64,000 nt of DNA from Desulfosporosinus nitroreducens (lineage in GTDB: Bacteria > Bacillota > Desulfitobacteriia > Desulfitobacteriales > Desulfitobacteriaceae). Positions within the stretch are counted from its first letter, which is position 1. Every line of letters starts with the position of its first letter. Shown in pieces: positions 54,107-64,000 of this stretch. Under the pieces are notes generated by a model. The model was not told the DNA's origin. It searched no databases and saw only the letters and a list, made by a program, of their open reading frames with translations. Made by a program: the position numbers and the translations under genes. Location of the stretch: assembly GCF_023897015.1 (NCBI RefSeq), contig NZ_JAMHFY010000001.1, positions 310,001 to 374,000 on the forward strand, in the 5' to 3' direction.

Positions 54107-54279
54107 ATTGATAAACTCCTTTATGCTTAAACAAAGATTACTTCAACTTAAATAAAATAATTACTTTATTTAACTATTTTATCATATTATTTGTCTTCAC
54201 TGTCTTTCATCTGCCATATTTATTTTAAATAAATCTTTGGTAAAGGGTTAAATTGAAACGTTTAAAACTTTTAAATTTA

Positions 54280-54322
54280 AAAAAGAGATCTCAAGAATAA
54301 TTACATCTCGAGATCTCTTTTT
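54280..54322 (-). terminator. Terminator of secDF
   Basis: The stem AAAAAGAGATCTC / GAGATCTCTTTTT has an 18-nt loop. It lies just after the secF stop on the minus strand. Confidence 0.8.
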
Positions 54323-54342
54323 CATTAAACCGTACTTAGTAT

Positions 54343-55290
54343 TTAAGCGCGAACTGCTTTACCGCCTCTACGCGATTTCCTCATACGTTGCTTAATTTCT
54401 AATAGAATTGGGCTAGCTATAAAGATAGAGGAGTAAGCTCCAACAAATACCCCAATCAACATGGCTAAGGAGAATAATTTTGTTGATTCACCGCCGAAGA
54501 TAAATATTGAGAGCAGGGCGATCAGTACTGTTAGGGACGTGTTAATGGATCGGCGCATGGTCTGCCATACAGATTTATCTGCCATATCTTCATAACTGTC
54601 TGCCCGCTTCATCTTCGCTTCGTTCTCACGGATTCGGTCAAAGATGATTACGGTATCGTTGATCGAATATCCAAAAACGGTTAAGATCGCCGCTACAAAT
54701 GTCGAATCGATTTCCCATTGGAGCAGCGAAAAAGCACCGACGACTATTAAAACATCGTGTAACAAGGCGATAATCGCAGAGATTGCGAAAACAAACTGAA
54801 ACCTAATTGTAATATAGCCAATCATCAAACCAATAGCGATGAGTAATGCCCATAAAGCATTTCTGGTCAGCTCTTGCCCCATCGCTGGGCCCACTTTATC
54901 GTCTCCAAGAGAATTTTTATCATATTCTGCGACATTGGTTTCCAAGGCTGCTAATAATTCATTGCGTTTTTCCTCTTCGAGCGCTTCCGTTCGTATTAAG
55001 GCCGAAGTATCCCCATTAGACAATTGCACCGGTCCTTCAAGTCCCACCGATTTCATCGTATCTGTAATCGCAGCTTGGGTCACCGGCTTGTTGAAGGTTA
55101 TATCGAGCATTGAACCGCCCTTAAAGTCAATTCCTAAATTAAGTCCCTGCATGAAAAGAGAAATAATTCCAGGGATCAAAACTAATAACGAAAGAGCAAA
55201 CCACCAATATCGTCTCTTCATAATGTTAAAGTAAAGTGGGTGGACTTTCTTTACTTCCTCGTAAGTCGCTGGATGTCCAGTTTTCATCAT
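54343..55290 (-). CDS. secF: Protein translocase subunit SecF
   Basis: The protein is about 315 residues with six membrane helices. FKGGSMLDITFNKPV is in the first extracytoplasmic part, and FGYSINDTVIIFDRIRENE and SINTSLTVLIALLSIFIFGG are SecF signatures. It helps pull exported proteins through SecYEG using the proton motive force. The ATG overlaps the secD stop (ATGA), so the pair is translationally coupled. It ends the cluster secD-secF. Confidence 0.96.
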   Translation of the reverse strand: MMKTGHPATYEEVKKVHPLYFNIMKRRYWWFALSLLVLIPGIISLFMQGLNLGIDFKGGSMLDITFNKPVTQAAITDTMKSVGLEGPVQLSNGDTSALIRTEALEEEKRNELLAALETNVAEYDKNSLGDDKVGPAMGQELTRNALWALLIAIGLMIGYITIRFQFVFAISAIIALLHDVLIVVGAFSLLQWEIDSTFVAAILTVFGYSINDTVIIFDRIRENEAKMKRADSYEDMADKSVWQTMRRSINTSLTVLIALLSIFIFGGESTKLFSLAMLIGVFVGAYSSIFIASPILLEIKQRMRKSRRGGKAVRA

Positions 55291-56519
55291 GCATCCCCCC
55301 TTACGCCAAACCATATTGTTTTCATTTTCGGGTTAGCTCCCACAATCCACCGCAGCACTTGTCGAGTAAAGGTAATACCGGTAAACAGGGTAACAATAAT
55401 CCCTATGCCTAAGGTCAAAGCAAACCCTTGGATGGCACCTGTCCCAAAGTAGAAAAGAGTTATAGCCGCGATAAGGGTTGTTACATGGGCATCTATAACT
55501 GTGATAAATGCTCGGCTAAAGCCCGATTCTACACCAGCCCGCAGGGATTTACCAGCTCTTATTTCTTCTTTTACCCGTTCATAAATAATGATGTTAAAGT
55601 CCACGGCCATCCCGACCGAGAGAATAAACCCTGCGATACCTGGTAGCGTCAACACGACTCTAAACATCCAGAAAATCCAAAGAACTATGAGAGCATAGAC
55701 GAACAACGAAAGATTCGCGACAGCCCCTGGTACACGATAGAAGATTAACATAAATAAGAAGATAAAGATCACACCATATGCGCCAGCATAAATACTTTTA
55801 TTCAAGGAGTCTACCCCTAAAGATGCTCCTACCTGACGTTTTTCTGCAATCGACATGCTTACTGGTAATGAACCTGAACGCATGAGCACCGCATCATTTG
55901 CTGCCTCTTCTAGGGTCGCGTACCCTGTGATCTCCGCTTGACCGTTAAGAATTGGTGTATTAACGGTTGGATTTGTTAATAGATCTTCATCAAGATAAAC
56001 ACCTAGTCTTTGACCAATTAACTGGGTCGTTAATTCACCAAACTTTTTTGCTCCTTCAGATGAAAAGGATAAATTAACAACGTATCCACTAGCCTGACCT
56101 TGTCCGCCCTTAGCGTCCTTGAGGTCATCCCCCTCTAATACGATATTTCCTTGTGGATCCCTAAAGGTTAACTTAGCTGTCGTTTTCAAGATATCGACTG
56201 CTTTGTCCGGGTCGGTGACCCCGGCCAGATCGATCACGATTCGCTTTTTATCATAATCCGATTGAACTATAGGTTCAGATACCCCCAGATCATTGACCCT
56301 CTTCTCGATGATTGCTTTCGCTTTGTCTATATCATCGTTGGTAATTGGAGTGCCATCCTCGTTTGGCTCGGCTTGCAACACTAAATGCACTCCACCACGT
56401 AGGTCAAGTCCCAACAGGATGCCCTTTTCGGGATCCATTAGAGGTTTAATCGATAGTGCAACAGCTGCTACCACTAAAAGCACTAATGCCACCAGCTTGA
56501 TGATGTTTCCCCGTCTCAT
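55287..56519 (-). CDS. secD: Protein translocase subunit SecD
   Basis: The 410-residue protein has GLDLRGGVHLVLQAEPNEDG after the first helix, a P1-like periplasmic domain, and the SecD signature GFILSVGMAVDFNIIIYERVKEE with the essential membrane Asp. Five more helices follow. It works with SecF in late export. Separate SecD and SecF genes (not fused) are typical of Clostridia. RBS is GGGAGGA. Confidence 0.96.
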   Translation of the reverse strand: MRRGNIIKLVALVLLVVAAVALSIKPLMDPEKGILLGLDLRGGVHLVLQAEPNEDGTPITNDDIDKAKAIIEKRVNDLGVSEPIVQSDYDKKRIVIDLAGVTDPDKAVDILKTTAKLTFRDPQGNIVLEGDDLKDAKGGQGQASGYVVNLSFSSEGAKKFGELTTQLIGQRLGVYLDEDLLTNPTVNTPILNGQAEITGYATLEEAANDAVLMRSGSLPVSMSIAEKRQVGASLGVDSLNKSIYAGAYGVIFIFLFMLIFYRVPGAVANLSLFVYALIVLWIFWMFRVVLTLPGIAGFILSVGMAVDFNIIIYERVKEEIRAGKSLRAGVESGFSRAFITVIDAHVTTLIAAITLFYFGTGAIQGFALTLGIGIIVTLFTGITFTRQVLRWIVGANPKMKTIWFGVRGDA

Positions 56520-56625
56520 CTGCTTTCCTCCCTTTTAATTTGAATGGGACTTGCCCATGCCAAACTCCATTATAAAACTTTCAAGTTTGCAATGTCAATC
56601 TGGGGAAAATGGGAAATAGCCTATA

Positions 56626-57288
56626 TTAGAGTAATTTTACATCATTAATCTTTAATTCAAATTTGGTGAGCAGAAATTCGGCTGCTTTACGGGACAAAAG
56701 CATCCGGGCCAGAAAAATTTCAAAGTACTCCATTACCGGGCATATCTCAGTATCAATCGTGAGTTCTAAAGCGATTCGTTCCTTCGGATAGACGCGAAGA
56801 AAAGATTTTTTAACCGCATAATTAACTCGGTCGTGTATATCAAACTTCGCCAGATCTGGGTTTCGCACTCGGGAACGGTGTACATCCGATTTATCGGCCA
56901 GAATCAAAGCTGCCGAAATAACGTTGACAGGGTTCCCGTCCTGCTCATCATGATTACCGATTGCACCAATGATGATCGCAATCTCCTCTGGTTCCATATC
57001 ATGCCGTTCTAATATCCCGGCCGCGAGAATTGCCCCTGAATGTGCATGGGCGACACGGTTTACAGCATTCCCTATATCATGCAAGTAACCGGCAATGGCT
57101 GCCAGTTCGCACTCCCTTTCGGAATGCTCCATCTTTTCTAGAATATTTGAAGCAATATGAGAAACCAAGCCTGCATGCCTAAGCCCATGTTCTGTAAAAC
57201 CAATCGCAGCAAGATGACGGTTTCCGGCATCAATCAGAGCTTGTACATAGGAATCTGCTTTGACCTCTTGCAGAGTGACCTTTGTCAA
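56626..57288 (-). CDS. HD domain phosphohydrolase
   Basis: The 220-residue protein has HGLRHAGLVSHIASNIL, AIAGYLHDIGNAVNRVAHAHSG and GNHDEQDGN, giving the H...HD...D pattern of HD hydrolases. The substrate is unknown. The start is TTG at 57288, with GGGGGGAAT 8 nt upstream and partly within the EcsC stop region. It follows the EcsC gene by 3 nt. Confidence 0.88.
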   Translation of the reverse strand: MTKVTLQEVKADSYVQALIDAGNRHLAAIGFTEHGLRHAGLVSHIASNILEKMEHSERECELAAIAGYLHDIGNAVNRVAHAHSGAILAAGILERHDMEPEEIAIIIGAIGNHDEQDGNPVNVISAALILADKSDVHRSRVRNPDLAKFDIHDRVNYAVKKSFLRVYPKERIALELTIDTEICPVMEYFEIFLARMLLSRKAAEFLLTKFELKINDVKLL

Positions 57289-57291
57289 TTT

Positions 57292-58053
57292 TTAATTCCC
57301 CCCTAAAATTCGCAATCGATAGCAATTTATGCCAATTGTTCCCAGATCATCCACTAAACCGTAATTTGCCCATGCTCCGATTATTGCACCCAAACCCGGT
57401 ATGAGTTGAAGTGTTTTACGGAAATCGATGGCATCTCGATACTCCCGCTGAAACTGTTCCCAATTGACTTGCTGTAAACTTTCTTTCTCGACTGGCCAGC
57501 TTTCTCTGGACTTGTCCCAATTTAGAATGACCTTGTACAGTTCAGGTCGTTTCTCTTGACTAGAAAAGGCTAATTGAAAAACATATAACAAAAAAAGTCG
57601 CTCTCGATAATCTTCGGTAGAAAACCCATAAATATGAGCCAATTCAAAGAGAAACTTCATTTTGATGACGATAAGGGCCGGAAAATCAGCAACTGCGAGG
57701 GTAAAACCACCCGCACCGGTCCCTGCCCCTTCGGCGGCAGCAATCTTTCTGTATTTGGTTAAAAGCCTCTGAGCCGCTTGATCACGCTCTTGCAGCTTCA
57801 CTCCATAAATTATGGGACTGTTAGGGATATACTCCAATCCAAAGACGACCGATTTAACTAAACCTTTAACTGTCGCAGTAATTACAGTATGTACTTTTTC
57901 GGGGATAATCTTATCATTAATTTTTGTTTGAATAACTTTTGAGGTTCGTTCCACTAATCCCGGCCTTTGCAACAATTTCCTTACCCAACGGTTCAAATCT
58001 GCTCGCACATACTCTTCATACGTTTGGTCATTATTTATAGGATCTCTATACAA
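57292..58053 (-). CDS. EcsC family protein
   Basis: The 253-residue protein matches the EcsC family: an N-terminal helical region, an AAAEGAGTGAGGFTLAVADFPAL motif, IKMKFLFELAHIYGF and the tail IPGLGAIIGAWANYGLVDDLG. EcsC proteins are often linked to ABC exporters, but no such gene is near here, and the function is unclear. It precedes the HD protein by 3 nt and a terminator separates it from yajC upstream. Confidence 0.85.
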   Translation of the reverse strand: MYRDPINNDQTYEEYVRADLNRWVRKLLQRPGLVERTSKVIQTKINDKIIPEKVHTVITATVKGLVKSVVFGLEYIPNSPIIYGVKLQERDQAAQRLLTKYRKIAAAEGAGTGAGGFTLAVADFPALIVIKMKFLFELAHIYGFSTEDYRERLFLLYVFQLAFSSQEKRPELYKVILNWDKSRESWPVEKESLQQVNWEQFQREYRDAIDFRKTLQLIPGLGAIIGAWANYGLVDDLGTIGINCYRLRILGGN

Positions 58054-58096
58054 GGGCAGTATTCACCTCATTTATCATTTTGTATTAAATAAGTTT

Positions 58097-58126
58097 AAAA
58101 GCAAGTGGTCTGTGCCACTTGCTTTT
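58097..58126. terminator. Terminator between yajC and EcsC genes
   Basis: The stem AAAAGCAAGTGG / CCACTTGCTTTT with a 6-nt loop ends with TTTT on both strands. It ends the yajC transcript. Confidence 0.85.
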
Positions 58127-58208
58127 ATTCCGTATATATCTTTTCGGGCACTGGTCTTAAATAATCTTTAAGAGAGCTGAGCGCAATAATATATCGCTGT
58201 AATGTCTA

Positions 58209-58496
58209 TTATTTCTTATCAAGCTCAATTTCACGGTTTTCTACACTGACAATTCCACTTTTGGCCATTTCAATTTCAACTTTATCCGCAATTTCCAAAA
58301 TGACGGAATCCTCTTTAACCTTTGTGATTTTACCATAAATCCCGCCTGTTGTTATTACTTGGTCCCTAGTACGAAGGCTACTCATTAAAGCCTGCCGTTT
58401 CTTCGCCTGTTTCTGTTGAGGCCTGATCATGAGAAAATACATAATCCCAAAAAAGACTACAAAATATAGGACTAATGTCATTGTTGATTGAGTCAC
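58209..58496 (-). CDS. yajC: Preprotein translocase subunit YajC
   Basis: The 95-residue protein has one helix (TLVLYFVVFFGIMYFLMIR), the YajC signature RPQQKQAKKRQALMSSL and DQVITTGGIYGKITKV. YajC associates with SecDF. The start is GTG at 58496 with AAAGGGGGA upstream. It lies between tgt and the EcsC gene, close to secDF as expected. Confidence 0.94.
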   Translation of the reverse strand: MTQSTMTLVLYFVVFFGIMYFLMIRPQQKQAKKRQALMSSLRTRDQVITTGGIYGKITKVKEDSVILEIADKVEIEMAKSGIVSVENREIELDKK

Positions 58497-58654
58497 TTTG
58501 TAATTCCCCCTTTATTAGTCTCCTGAACTATTCACCATATCCTCGTGAAAATCCTTCCTGATTGCATAAAATTTTAACTTCCTCCGTTAGGATTACTCTA
58601 TCTGAAGCTTAACCGAACTTATTCAGCGTCTAATTGACCCTCTTCTTTTAGTAA

Positions 58655-58687
58655 TCCGACCTCTGGCTTCTGTCCCTCCGACCTCTG

Positions 58688-58690
<3 letters not shown>
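58655..58690 (-). repeat. Purine-rich heptamer repeat after tgt
   Basis: Units such as GAGGTCG, GAGGGAC, AGAAGCC and AGAGGTC recur here. It resembles the stretch at 49938-49978. Confidence 0.5.
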
Positions 58691-59851
<1,161 letters not shown>

Positions 59852-59912
59852 CTAGGCTTTACACTAAGCACAATTCAGAATGTCGCTGAATTTGAAAAGG
59901 CAACTTTCAAAT

Positions 59913-60935
59913 TCATAGAATAAGCATGGAATCTCCAAAACTATAGAACCTGTATCTCTCTTGAACGGCGGTCTCATACGCTTTTAAAATAAGTTCTCGT
60001 CCTGCCAAAGCACTGACAAGCATGACCAAGGTAGACTTTGGAAAGTGAAAATTGGTCAAGAGGACATCTACCACCTGAAATGAATAGCCTGGATAGATAA
60101 AGATATCCGTCCATCCTTCACCTGGTACAACCTTCCCTTCATGACCCACAGATTCTAAAGTTCGCGCTGCAGTTGTCCCTACAGCGATGACACGGCGTCC
60201 TTCTAGTTTTGCCCGATTAATTCGCTCCGCTGCTTCTGAGTCGACACGATAATATTCCGAGTGCATAGCATGTTCACGAATATCTTCAACTTTGACTGGG
60301 CGAAAGGTTCCTAAACCTACATGAAGAAGAATCTCCACAATTTCTATACCCGTTTTCTGGAGTTCATCTAAAAGTTTCGGCGTAAAGTGCAAACCTGCTG
60401 TAGGCGCAGCGACAGATCCCCGTTCTTTAGCGTACACTGTTTGATAACGTTCTTGGTCTTCCAATTGAGCCGTTATGTAGGGCGGAAGAGGCATTTCGCC
60501 GAGCTGATCTAGGATAGTTTCAAACATCCCTGAATAACTAAAATGGATCGTTCTGTTCCCATTTGCTAATATTTCCTGCAGTTCTCCAACTAGCATTCCG
60601 TGCCCGAAGCTAACCTTTTGCCCAATCTTAAGTCGTTTGCCTGGTTTAACTAACGCTTCCCATACATCAAGTTTAAGTCTCTTAAGCAAAAGAATTTCAA
60701 TTTTAACCTCCGTTCCCTCTTTTTCTCCAATCAAACGCGCGGGAATAACGCGAGTGTTATTTAACACAAGGACATCGCCTTTTTTCAAAAGTGAACTCAG
60801 ATCTCTAAACGTGTGGTGAGCTATCTTTCCACTTTGACGATTAACGACCATTAAACGGGAGGTATCCCGAGGCTCTACAGGATGCTGTGCAATTAAGTCC
60901 TCCGGCAATTCAAAATCAAAATCCGAGACATTCAA
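59913..60935 (-). CDS. queA: S-adenosylmethionine:tRNA ribosyltransferase-isomerase QueA
   Basis: The 340-residue enzyme converts preQ1 in tRNA to epoxyqueuosine. It begins [24 protein letters not shown] and carries [26 protein letters not shown] and [21 protein letters not shown], the family signatures. It is upstream of tgt by about 97 nt on the same strand, and after the SpoIID-like gene. Confidence 0.96.
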   Translation of the reverse strand: MNVSDFDFELPEDLIAQHPVEPRDTSRLMVVNRQSGKIAHHTFRDLSSLLKKGDVLVLNNTRVIPARLIGEKEGTEVKIEILLLKRLKLDVWEALVKPGKRLKIGQKVSFGHGMLVGELQEILANGNRTIHFSYSGMFETILDQLGEMPLPPYITAQLEDQERYQTVYAKERGSVAAPTAGLHFTPKLLDELQKTGIEIVEILLHVGLGTFRPVKVEDIREHAMHSEYYRVDSEAAERINRAKLEGRRVIAVGTTAARTLESVGHEGKVVPGEGWTDIFIYPGYSFQVVDVLLTNFHFPKSTLVMLVSALAGRELILKAYETAVQERYRFYSFGDSMLIL

Positions 60936-60980
60936 TCTATTCTTCTCCTTCAGTAAGACATGTTTATTATCTTAAAATTA

Positions 60981-62330
60981 TTATCCCTTGGAAATTGAAA
61001 CATGGTTATAGTAATACGCTATTATTTCTTGATATTTATACCCTAATTGGGCCATATGATAAGCACCCCATTGAGACATCCCTACTCCGTGACCCCAGCC
61101 CCGTCCCTCAAAAATAAAGACTCCGAACGGCTGGGGATCAGCACTTGTCCCTAATGATGAACTTAGAATTTTTGATAACAAAGGCCCTTGCTCCTGCTGA
61201 TTTGGCCTTGTTAATTCTAAAAATCCGGAGTATCCAAAGGACGCGAAAAGCCCGGTGGAATCTAATTTCCCCTGCGAATCGCTTTTGACAACTGCCTGTG
61301 CCTCAAATAAGCTTCCCAAAAAAGCTTCCTTTCGAATTGGTTGCCCAAAAGGATAGAACGCTTGAACAAATGCTCTGCCTTTAACGGTCGCAGTCTGTCC
61401 AAATTCATCCTCCAGCTTTACACTTTTTACCCTGCCGGAGGGGAATTTGTCAAGTTTAACATCACGTACGGGTCCTAATCCAAACTTTGAGCCCAAGAGC
61501 GGAGCGGAAACAATAAAGCGCCAATAATTCACCGCACCCCCAACCCCTTGCGAATAAGGATCAGGATGCGACACATTATGGATGTCTGTATTTCCCCATA
61601 CATTTTTAGCGTCCTCTGCATATCCACCGCTATGAGAAGAATAGAGTGCATCTATAGGTTCCTCAGTTTGGGCATCTACAATTATCTCCCCGCGCGTAGC
61701 CTCGATTGCTTTTGACGCTTCTCCCTCAACACTTATCCCCGCATAGGCCTGATGTATATCTGGAGAATCTGTAATCATTTTATTGCCATTATCAGTCTGT
61801 TTGACAAGATAAGTCCGAGCTGCTACAGCCTGAGCCTTAAGCGCCTCAGAGCCTCCGTTAGCCCATTCGTTACTCATCTCAATCGGCACGACTCCTTTTA
61901 GGTAGTCTTCACTATCAACTTGATTAATTAACCGCCAATGACCGTCTTGCCAATTAAGTTGTAATCCGCCACGATAAGCAGCCTCTTTACCTTCAGGAGT
62001 CTTAACACGAAGACTCCCCGAATTTATACCCTTGATTTCCAAAACTGATCCACTAAAGATTTGAAATTCTTCATGGTTAATCCGCAAGACGGGAGTCCAC
62101 CCGCCCCAACCGACTTGAAGAGTCGAACCTGCTGGAAACTTACGGGTCACTGTATCCATACTAAGTTGATAGTCGCCTTTTTCAATCTCTATTTGAACCC
62201 ACCCTGCTTGGCCCAAATTCCATACAAGCTCTACTGAAACCATTTTTGCTTGACACAGTGTTGGCTGAGCCAGCACCAGTATTAATGATACTATCCACAA
62301 AAAGGGTAACCGATACATAATCTGAAGCAT
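60981..62330 (-). CDS. SpoIID/LytB domain secreted protein
   Basis: The 449-residue protein has a signal peptide (LPFLWIVSLILVLAQPTLCQA), and the SpoIID domain (DYLKGVVPIEMSNEW, LKAQAVAARTYLV, YSSHSGGYAEDAKNVWG, GRGWGHGVGMSQWGA). SpoIID is a lytic transglycosylase for engulfment; this copy sits in the ruvB-queA block and may be a vegetative paralog. AAGGGTG lies 7 nt before the ATG. It is not certain to be true spoIID. Confidence 0.88.
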   Translation of the reverse strand: MLQIMYRLPFLWIVSLILVLAQPTLCQAKMVSVELVWNLGQAGWVQIEIEKGDYQLSMDTVTRKFPAGSTLQVGWGGWTPVLRINHEEFQIFSGSVLEIKGINSGSLRVKTPEGKEAAYRGGLQLNWQDGHWRLINQVDSEDYLKGVVPIEMSNEWANGGSEALKAQAVAARTYLVKQTDNGNKMITDSPDIHQAYAGISVEGEASKAIEATRGEIIVDAQTEEPIDALYSSHSGGYAEDAKNVWGNTDIHNVSHPDPYSQGVGGAVNYWRFIVSAPLLGSKFGLGPVRDVKLDKFPSGRVKSVKLEDEFGQTATVKGRAFVQAFYPFGQPIRKEAFLGSLFEAQAVVKSDSQGKLDSTGLFASFGYSGFLELTRPNQQEQGPLLSKILSSSLGTSADPQPFGVFIFEGRGWGHGVGMSQWGAYHMAQLGYKYQEIIAYYYNHVSISKG

Positions 62331-62476
62331 GTCTTCACACCCTTTTCCACATTAATCAGATAGTCACGTCATGGTGGAAGTTAAGTTTTGCTTATGCTTT
62401 CAGAGTGCCCTTTTTGCTTTGCATATATGCTTCGAATAATACTCTTCAATTTCTAGCAATTATCCCCTAGGGTAGT

Positions 62477-62620
62477 GGGGGACGGTTCTTGAGTTCATTT
62501 GGGGTCTGTGAAAGTAAGTAGAAATTGCACGTTCACACACGTTCCCGTTCACTGGCTCGTTGGATGCTGAAGGAATTGTCCCTTAATTTCTGGTCGCTGG
62601 GTAGGAACGTCCCTTGTCCC
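62477..62620. repeat. REP-like imperfect inverted pair before ruvB
   Basis: GGGGGACGGTTCTTG (62477-62491) and, inverted, GGGACGTTCCTA near 62603-62614 face each other around about 110 nt. Such GGGGACGGTTCTT-type sequences are frequent intergenic repeats in Firmicutes. The gap contains no gene. Confidence 0.45.
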
Positions 62621-62622
62621 TT

Positions 62623-63648
62623 TTACTCCGGGAAAAGTACGCTGTCCATCCGACTCTGGGGCAACGAATAGCCTAAATGCTGATAAGCTCTTGCTGTAGC
62701 CATTCGTCCACGCGGGGTACGTTGTAAAAATCCCATTTGAAGCAAAAAGGGTTCAACGACATCTTCAAGGGTGATCGATTCTTCTCCTATCGTTGCGGCA
62801 AGAGTATCCAGCCCGACTGGGCCTCCGGCGAAGGTCAAAATAATCGTCTTTAGTGCTTTTTGGTCAATCTGGTCTAAGCCCTCGGGGTCAACATCCAAGC
62901 GATTCAGTGCTTCTCTGGCTATGGTTTGAGTGACAGCACCGCCCTCCCAAACCAGAGCAAAATCCCGGACTCTCTTTAACAAGCGATTGCCAACTCTTGG
63001 TGTGCCGCGGGAACGGCGAGCGATCTCTTCCGCACCGTCGTCGGTAATACTCAAGCGCAAGATACTTGCTGCTCTCAGGACAATATCTTTTAGATCCTCA
63101 ACCTCATAGAATTCCAAACGACTGATAACCCCAAAGCGATCCCGCAAAGGAGACGTTAACTGTCCTGCACGGGTCGTTGCTCCTACTAATGTAAACGGAG
63201 GAAGGGACAAGCGGATTGAACGAGCACTGGGCCCTTTTCCAATCACAATATCCAGACACCCATCCTCCATGGCGGAATACAAGATCTCTTCTGTTGCACT
63301 GCTTAAGCGGTGAATTTCATCTATAAAAAGAACATCACGAGGCTCTAAAGCGGTCAGAATCGCCGCTAAGTCCCCAGGACGTTCAATCGCTGGACCGGAA
63401 GTGGTGCGAACACTCACGCCCATTTCCGCAGCAATAATATTCGCGAGAGTCGTTTTTCCTAGGCCAGGCGGTCCATATAATAAGACATGATCCAGCGCTT
63501 CTCCGCGAGTGGAGGCGGCTTGAATAAAAACACTCAGGTTTTCTTTGACTTTTCTCTGCCCTATGTAGTCACTCAAGCGTTGAGGACGCAGCCCCTCTCC
63601 TTCACGATCTGCAGGTTGTTCTTGTGGCGCAACCAGACGCTCAGTCAT
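62623..63648 (-). CDS. ruvB: Holliday junction branch migration helicase RuvB
   Basis: The 341-residue AAA+ motor has [19 protein letters not shown], Walker [17 protein letters not shown], Walker [25 protein letters not shown], sensor [16 protein letters not shown] and the winged helix [16 protein letters not shown]. It works with RuvA, which is not upstream; a thiolase tail and terminator are there instead. AGGGGGAT lies before the ATG. Confidence 0.97.
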   Translation of the reverse strand: MTERLVAPQEQPADREGEGLRPQRLSDYIGQRKVKENLSVFIQAASTRGEALDHVLLYGPPGLGKTTLANIIAAEMGVSVRTTSGPAIERPGDLAAILTALEPRDVLFIDEIHRLSSATEEILYSAMEDGCLDIVIGKGPSARSIRLSLPPFTLVGATTRAGQLTSPLRDRFGVISRLEFYEVEDLKDIVLRAASILRLSITDDGAEEIARRSRGTPRVGNRLLKRVRDFALVWEGGAVTQTIAREALNRLDVDPEGLDQIDQKALKTIILTFAGGPVGLDTLAATIGEESITLEDVVEPFLLQMGFLQRTPRGRMATARAYQHLGYSLPQSRMDSVLFPE

Positions 63649-63903
63649 ATTCTATCCCCCTCTCGTCACCAACGAAATTAAATATATTACAGAGCAGGTT
63701 TGTTTGCAAATTTCCTTATCTTTGCTAGGCTCCTCTTTGCAATCTTCACGTATAAAACCCTTCATCTCCAACCTAAACTTATTCTCCTTATAAGATAAAA
63801 CTCCTGCATGCGAAGAAGATATAATCATCAGGTCTCTCTAGATATATACAAACACCTTCAGGTTAACTGCATTCATACAGTCATCACACTACTCTAATAC
63901 GCA

Positions 63904-63939
63904 AAAAGTAAGAGCCAAACAATACTTTTGGCTCTTACT
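63904..63939 (-). terminator. Terminator of the thiolase gene
   Basis: The stem AGTAAGAGCCAAA / TTTGGCTCTTACT is followed by TTTTTGC on the minus strand. It lies 16 nt after the thiolase stop. Confidence 0.85.
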
Positions 63940-63954
63940 CTTAAATACCAAGGG

Positions 63955-64000
63955 CTATCTTTCGACAACCATAGCCGTACCTTGCCCTCCGCCAATACAT
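63955..64000 (-). CDS. Acetyl-CoA acetyltransferase (thiolase), C-terminal 14 codons
   Basis: The minus strand at the right edge reads CIGGGQGTAMVVER then TAG. This is the highly conserved C-terminal motif of thiolases, with the active-site CxGGGxG. The rest of the gene lies outside the window, so it should make acetoacetyl-CoA or cleave it, but the exact type is unknown. Confidence 0.9.
   Translation of the reverse strand, partial: CIGGGQGTAMVVER

Overview
The window looks like chromosome of an endospore-forming, anaerobic member of the Clostridia, most like the Desulfosporosinus/Desulfitobacterium group (Peptococcaceae). This is inferred from sigK, the YjcZ-type spore microproteins, the gene order alaS-ireB-ruvX-DUF1292-mltG-U32, the hisS-aspS pair behind a T-box, and the order apt-relA-dtd and secDF-yajC-tgt-queA-spoIID-ruvB. 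DNA is AT-leaning. Almost all genes lie on the minus strand. The exceptions are moxR-VWA, trpB, rarA and one tryptophan-rich microprotein. I saw no tRNA, rRNA, CRISPR array, insertion sequence or prophage.

Layout. (1) 1-326 is the 5' end of a type 2 isopentenyl-diphosphate isomerase with an apparent start-region frameshift. (2) 608-4691 is a chorismate-pathway operon, aroE-pseudopilin-aroC-aroK-aroB, with a GspH-like pseudopilin inserted. (3) yqeG and sigK follow at 4849-6191. (4) 6301-17674 is a type IV pilus locus in the order pilin, pilA, pilB, pilC, four or five minor pilins, a large Ig-like surface protein, pilM, pilN, pilO. (5) 17845-19925 is a MoxR ATPase/VWA pair on the plus strand. 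(6) 19957-21934 holds two DUF4911 paralogs and a U32 family protein. (7) A Trp T-box and a lone trpB lie at 22028-23560. (8) 23554-31431 is a cell-wall and housekeeping block: mltG, VanW, DUF1292, ruvX, SMR, aldo/keto reductase, ireB, alaS. (9) 31657-36999 carries an AI-2E transporter, PRC-barrel, mnmA, iscU, iscS and an Rrf2 regulator. (10) rarA is followed by a csoR-trxA unit with its own operator. (11) hisS-aspS sits behind a T-box. (12) 43154-50925 carries an MBL hydrolase, dtd, relA, apt, recJ and a CDF transporter. (13) 51821-53095 is a spore microprotein locus. (14) 53258-64000 carries a deacetylase, secDF, an HD protein, EcsC, yajC, tgt, queA, SpoIID/LytB, ruvB and the last codons of a thiolase.

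Regulation visible in the sequence includes two intact T-boxes (Trp before trpB, Asp/His before hisS-aspS), a T-box-like relic before alaS, a CsoR-type operator inside a perfect consensus promoter unit, sigma-K-like promoters before the spore microproteins, and many intrinsic terminators.

The most unusual points are: a 30-residue peptide with ten tryptophans; an alternating six-gene array of two microprotein types; a surface protein in which a beta-helix-like segment appears inserted within an Ig-like domain; a CsoR-controlled thioredoxin with a CNPC active site; the degenerate alaS leader; and a dispersed double-palindrome repeat in two intergenic regions.
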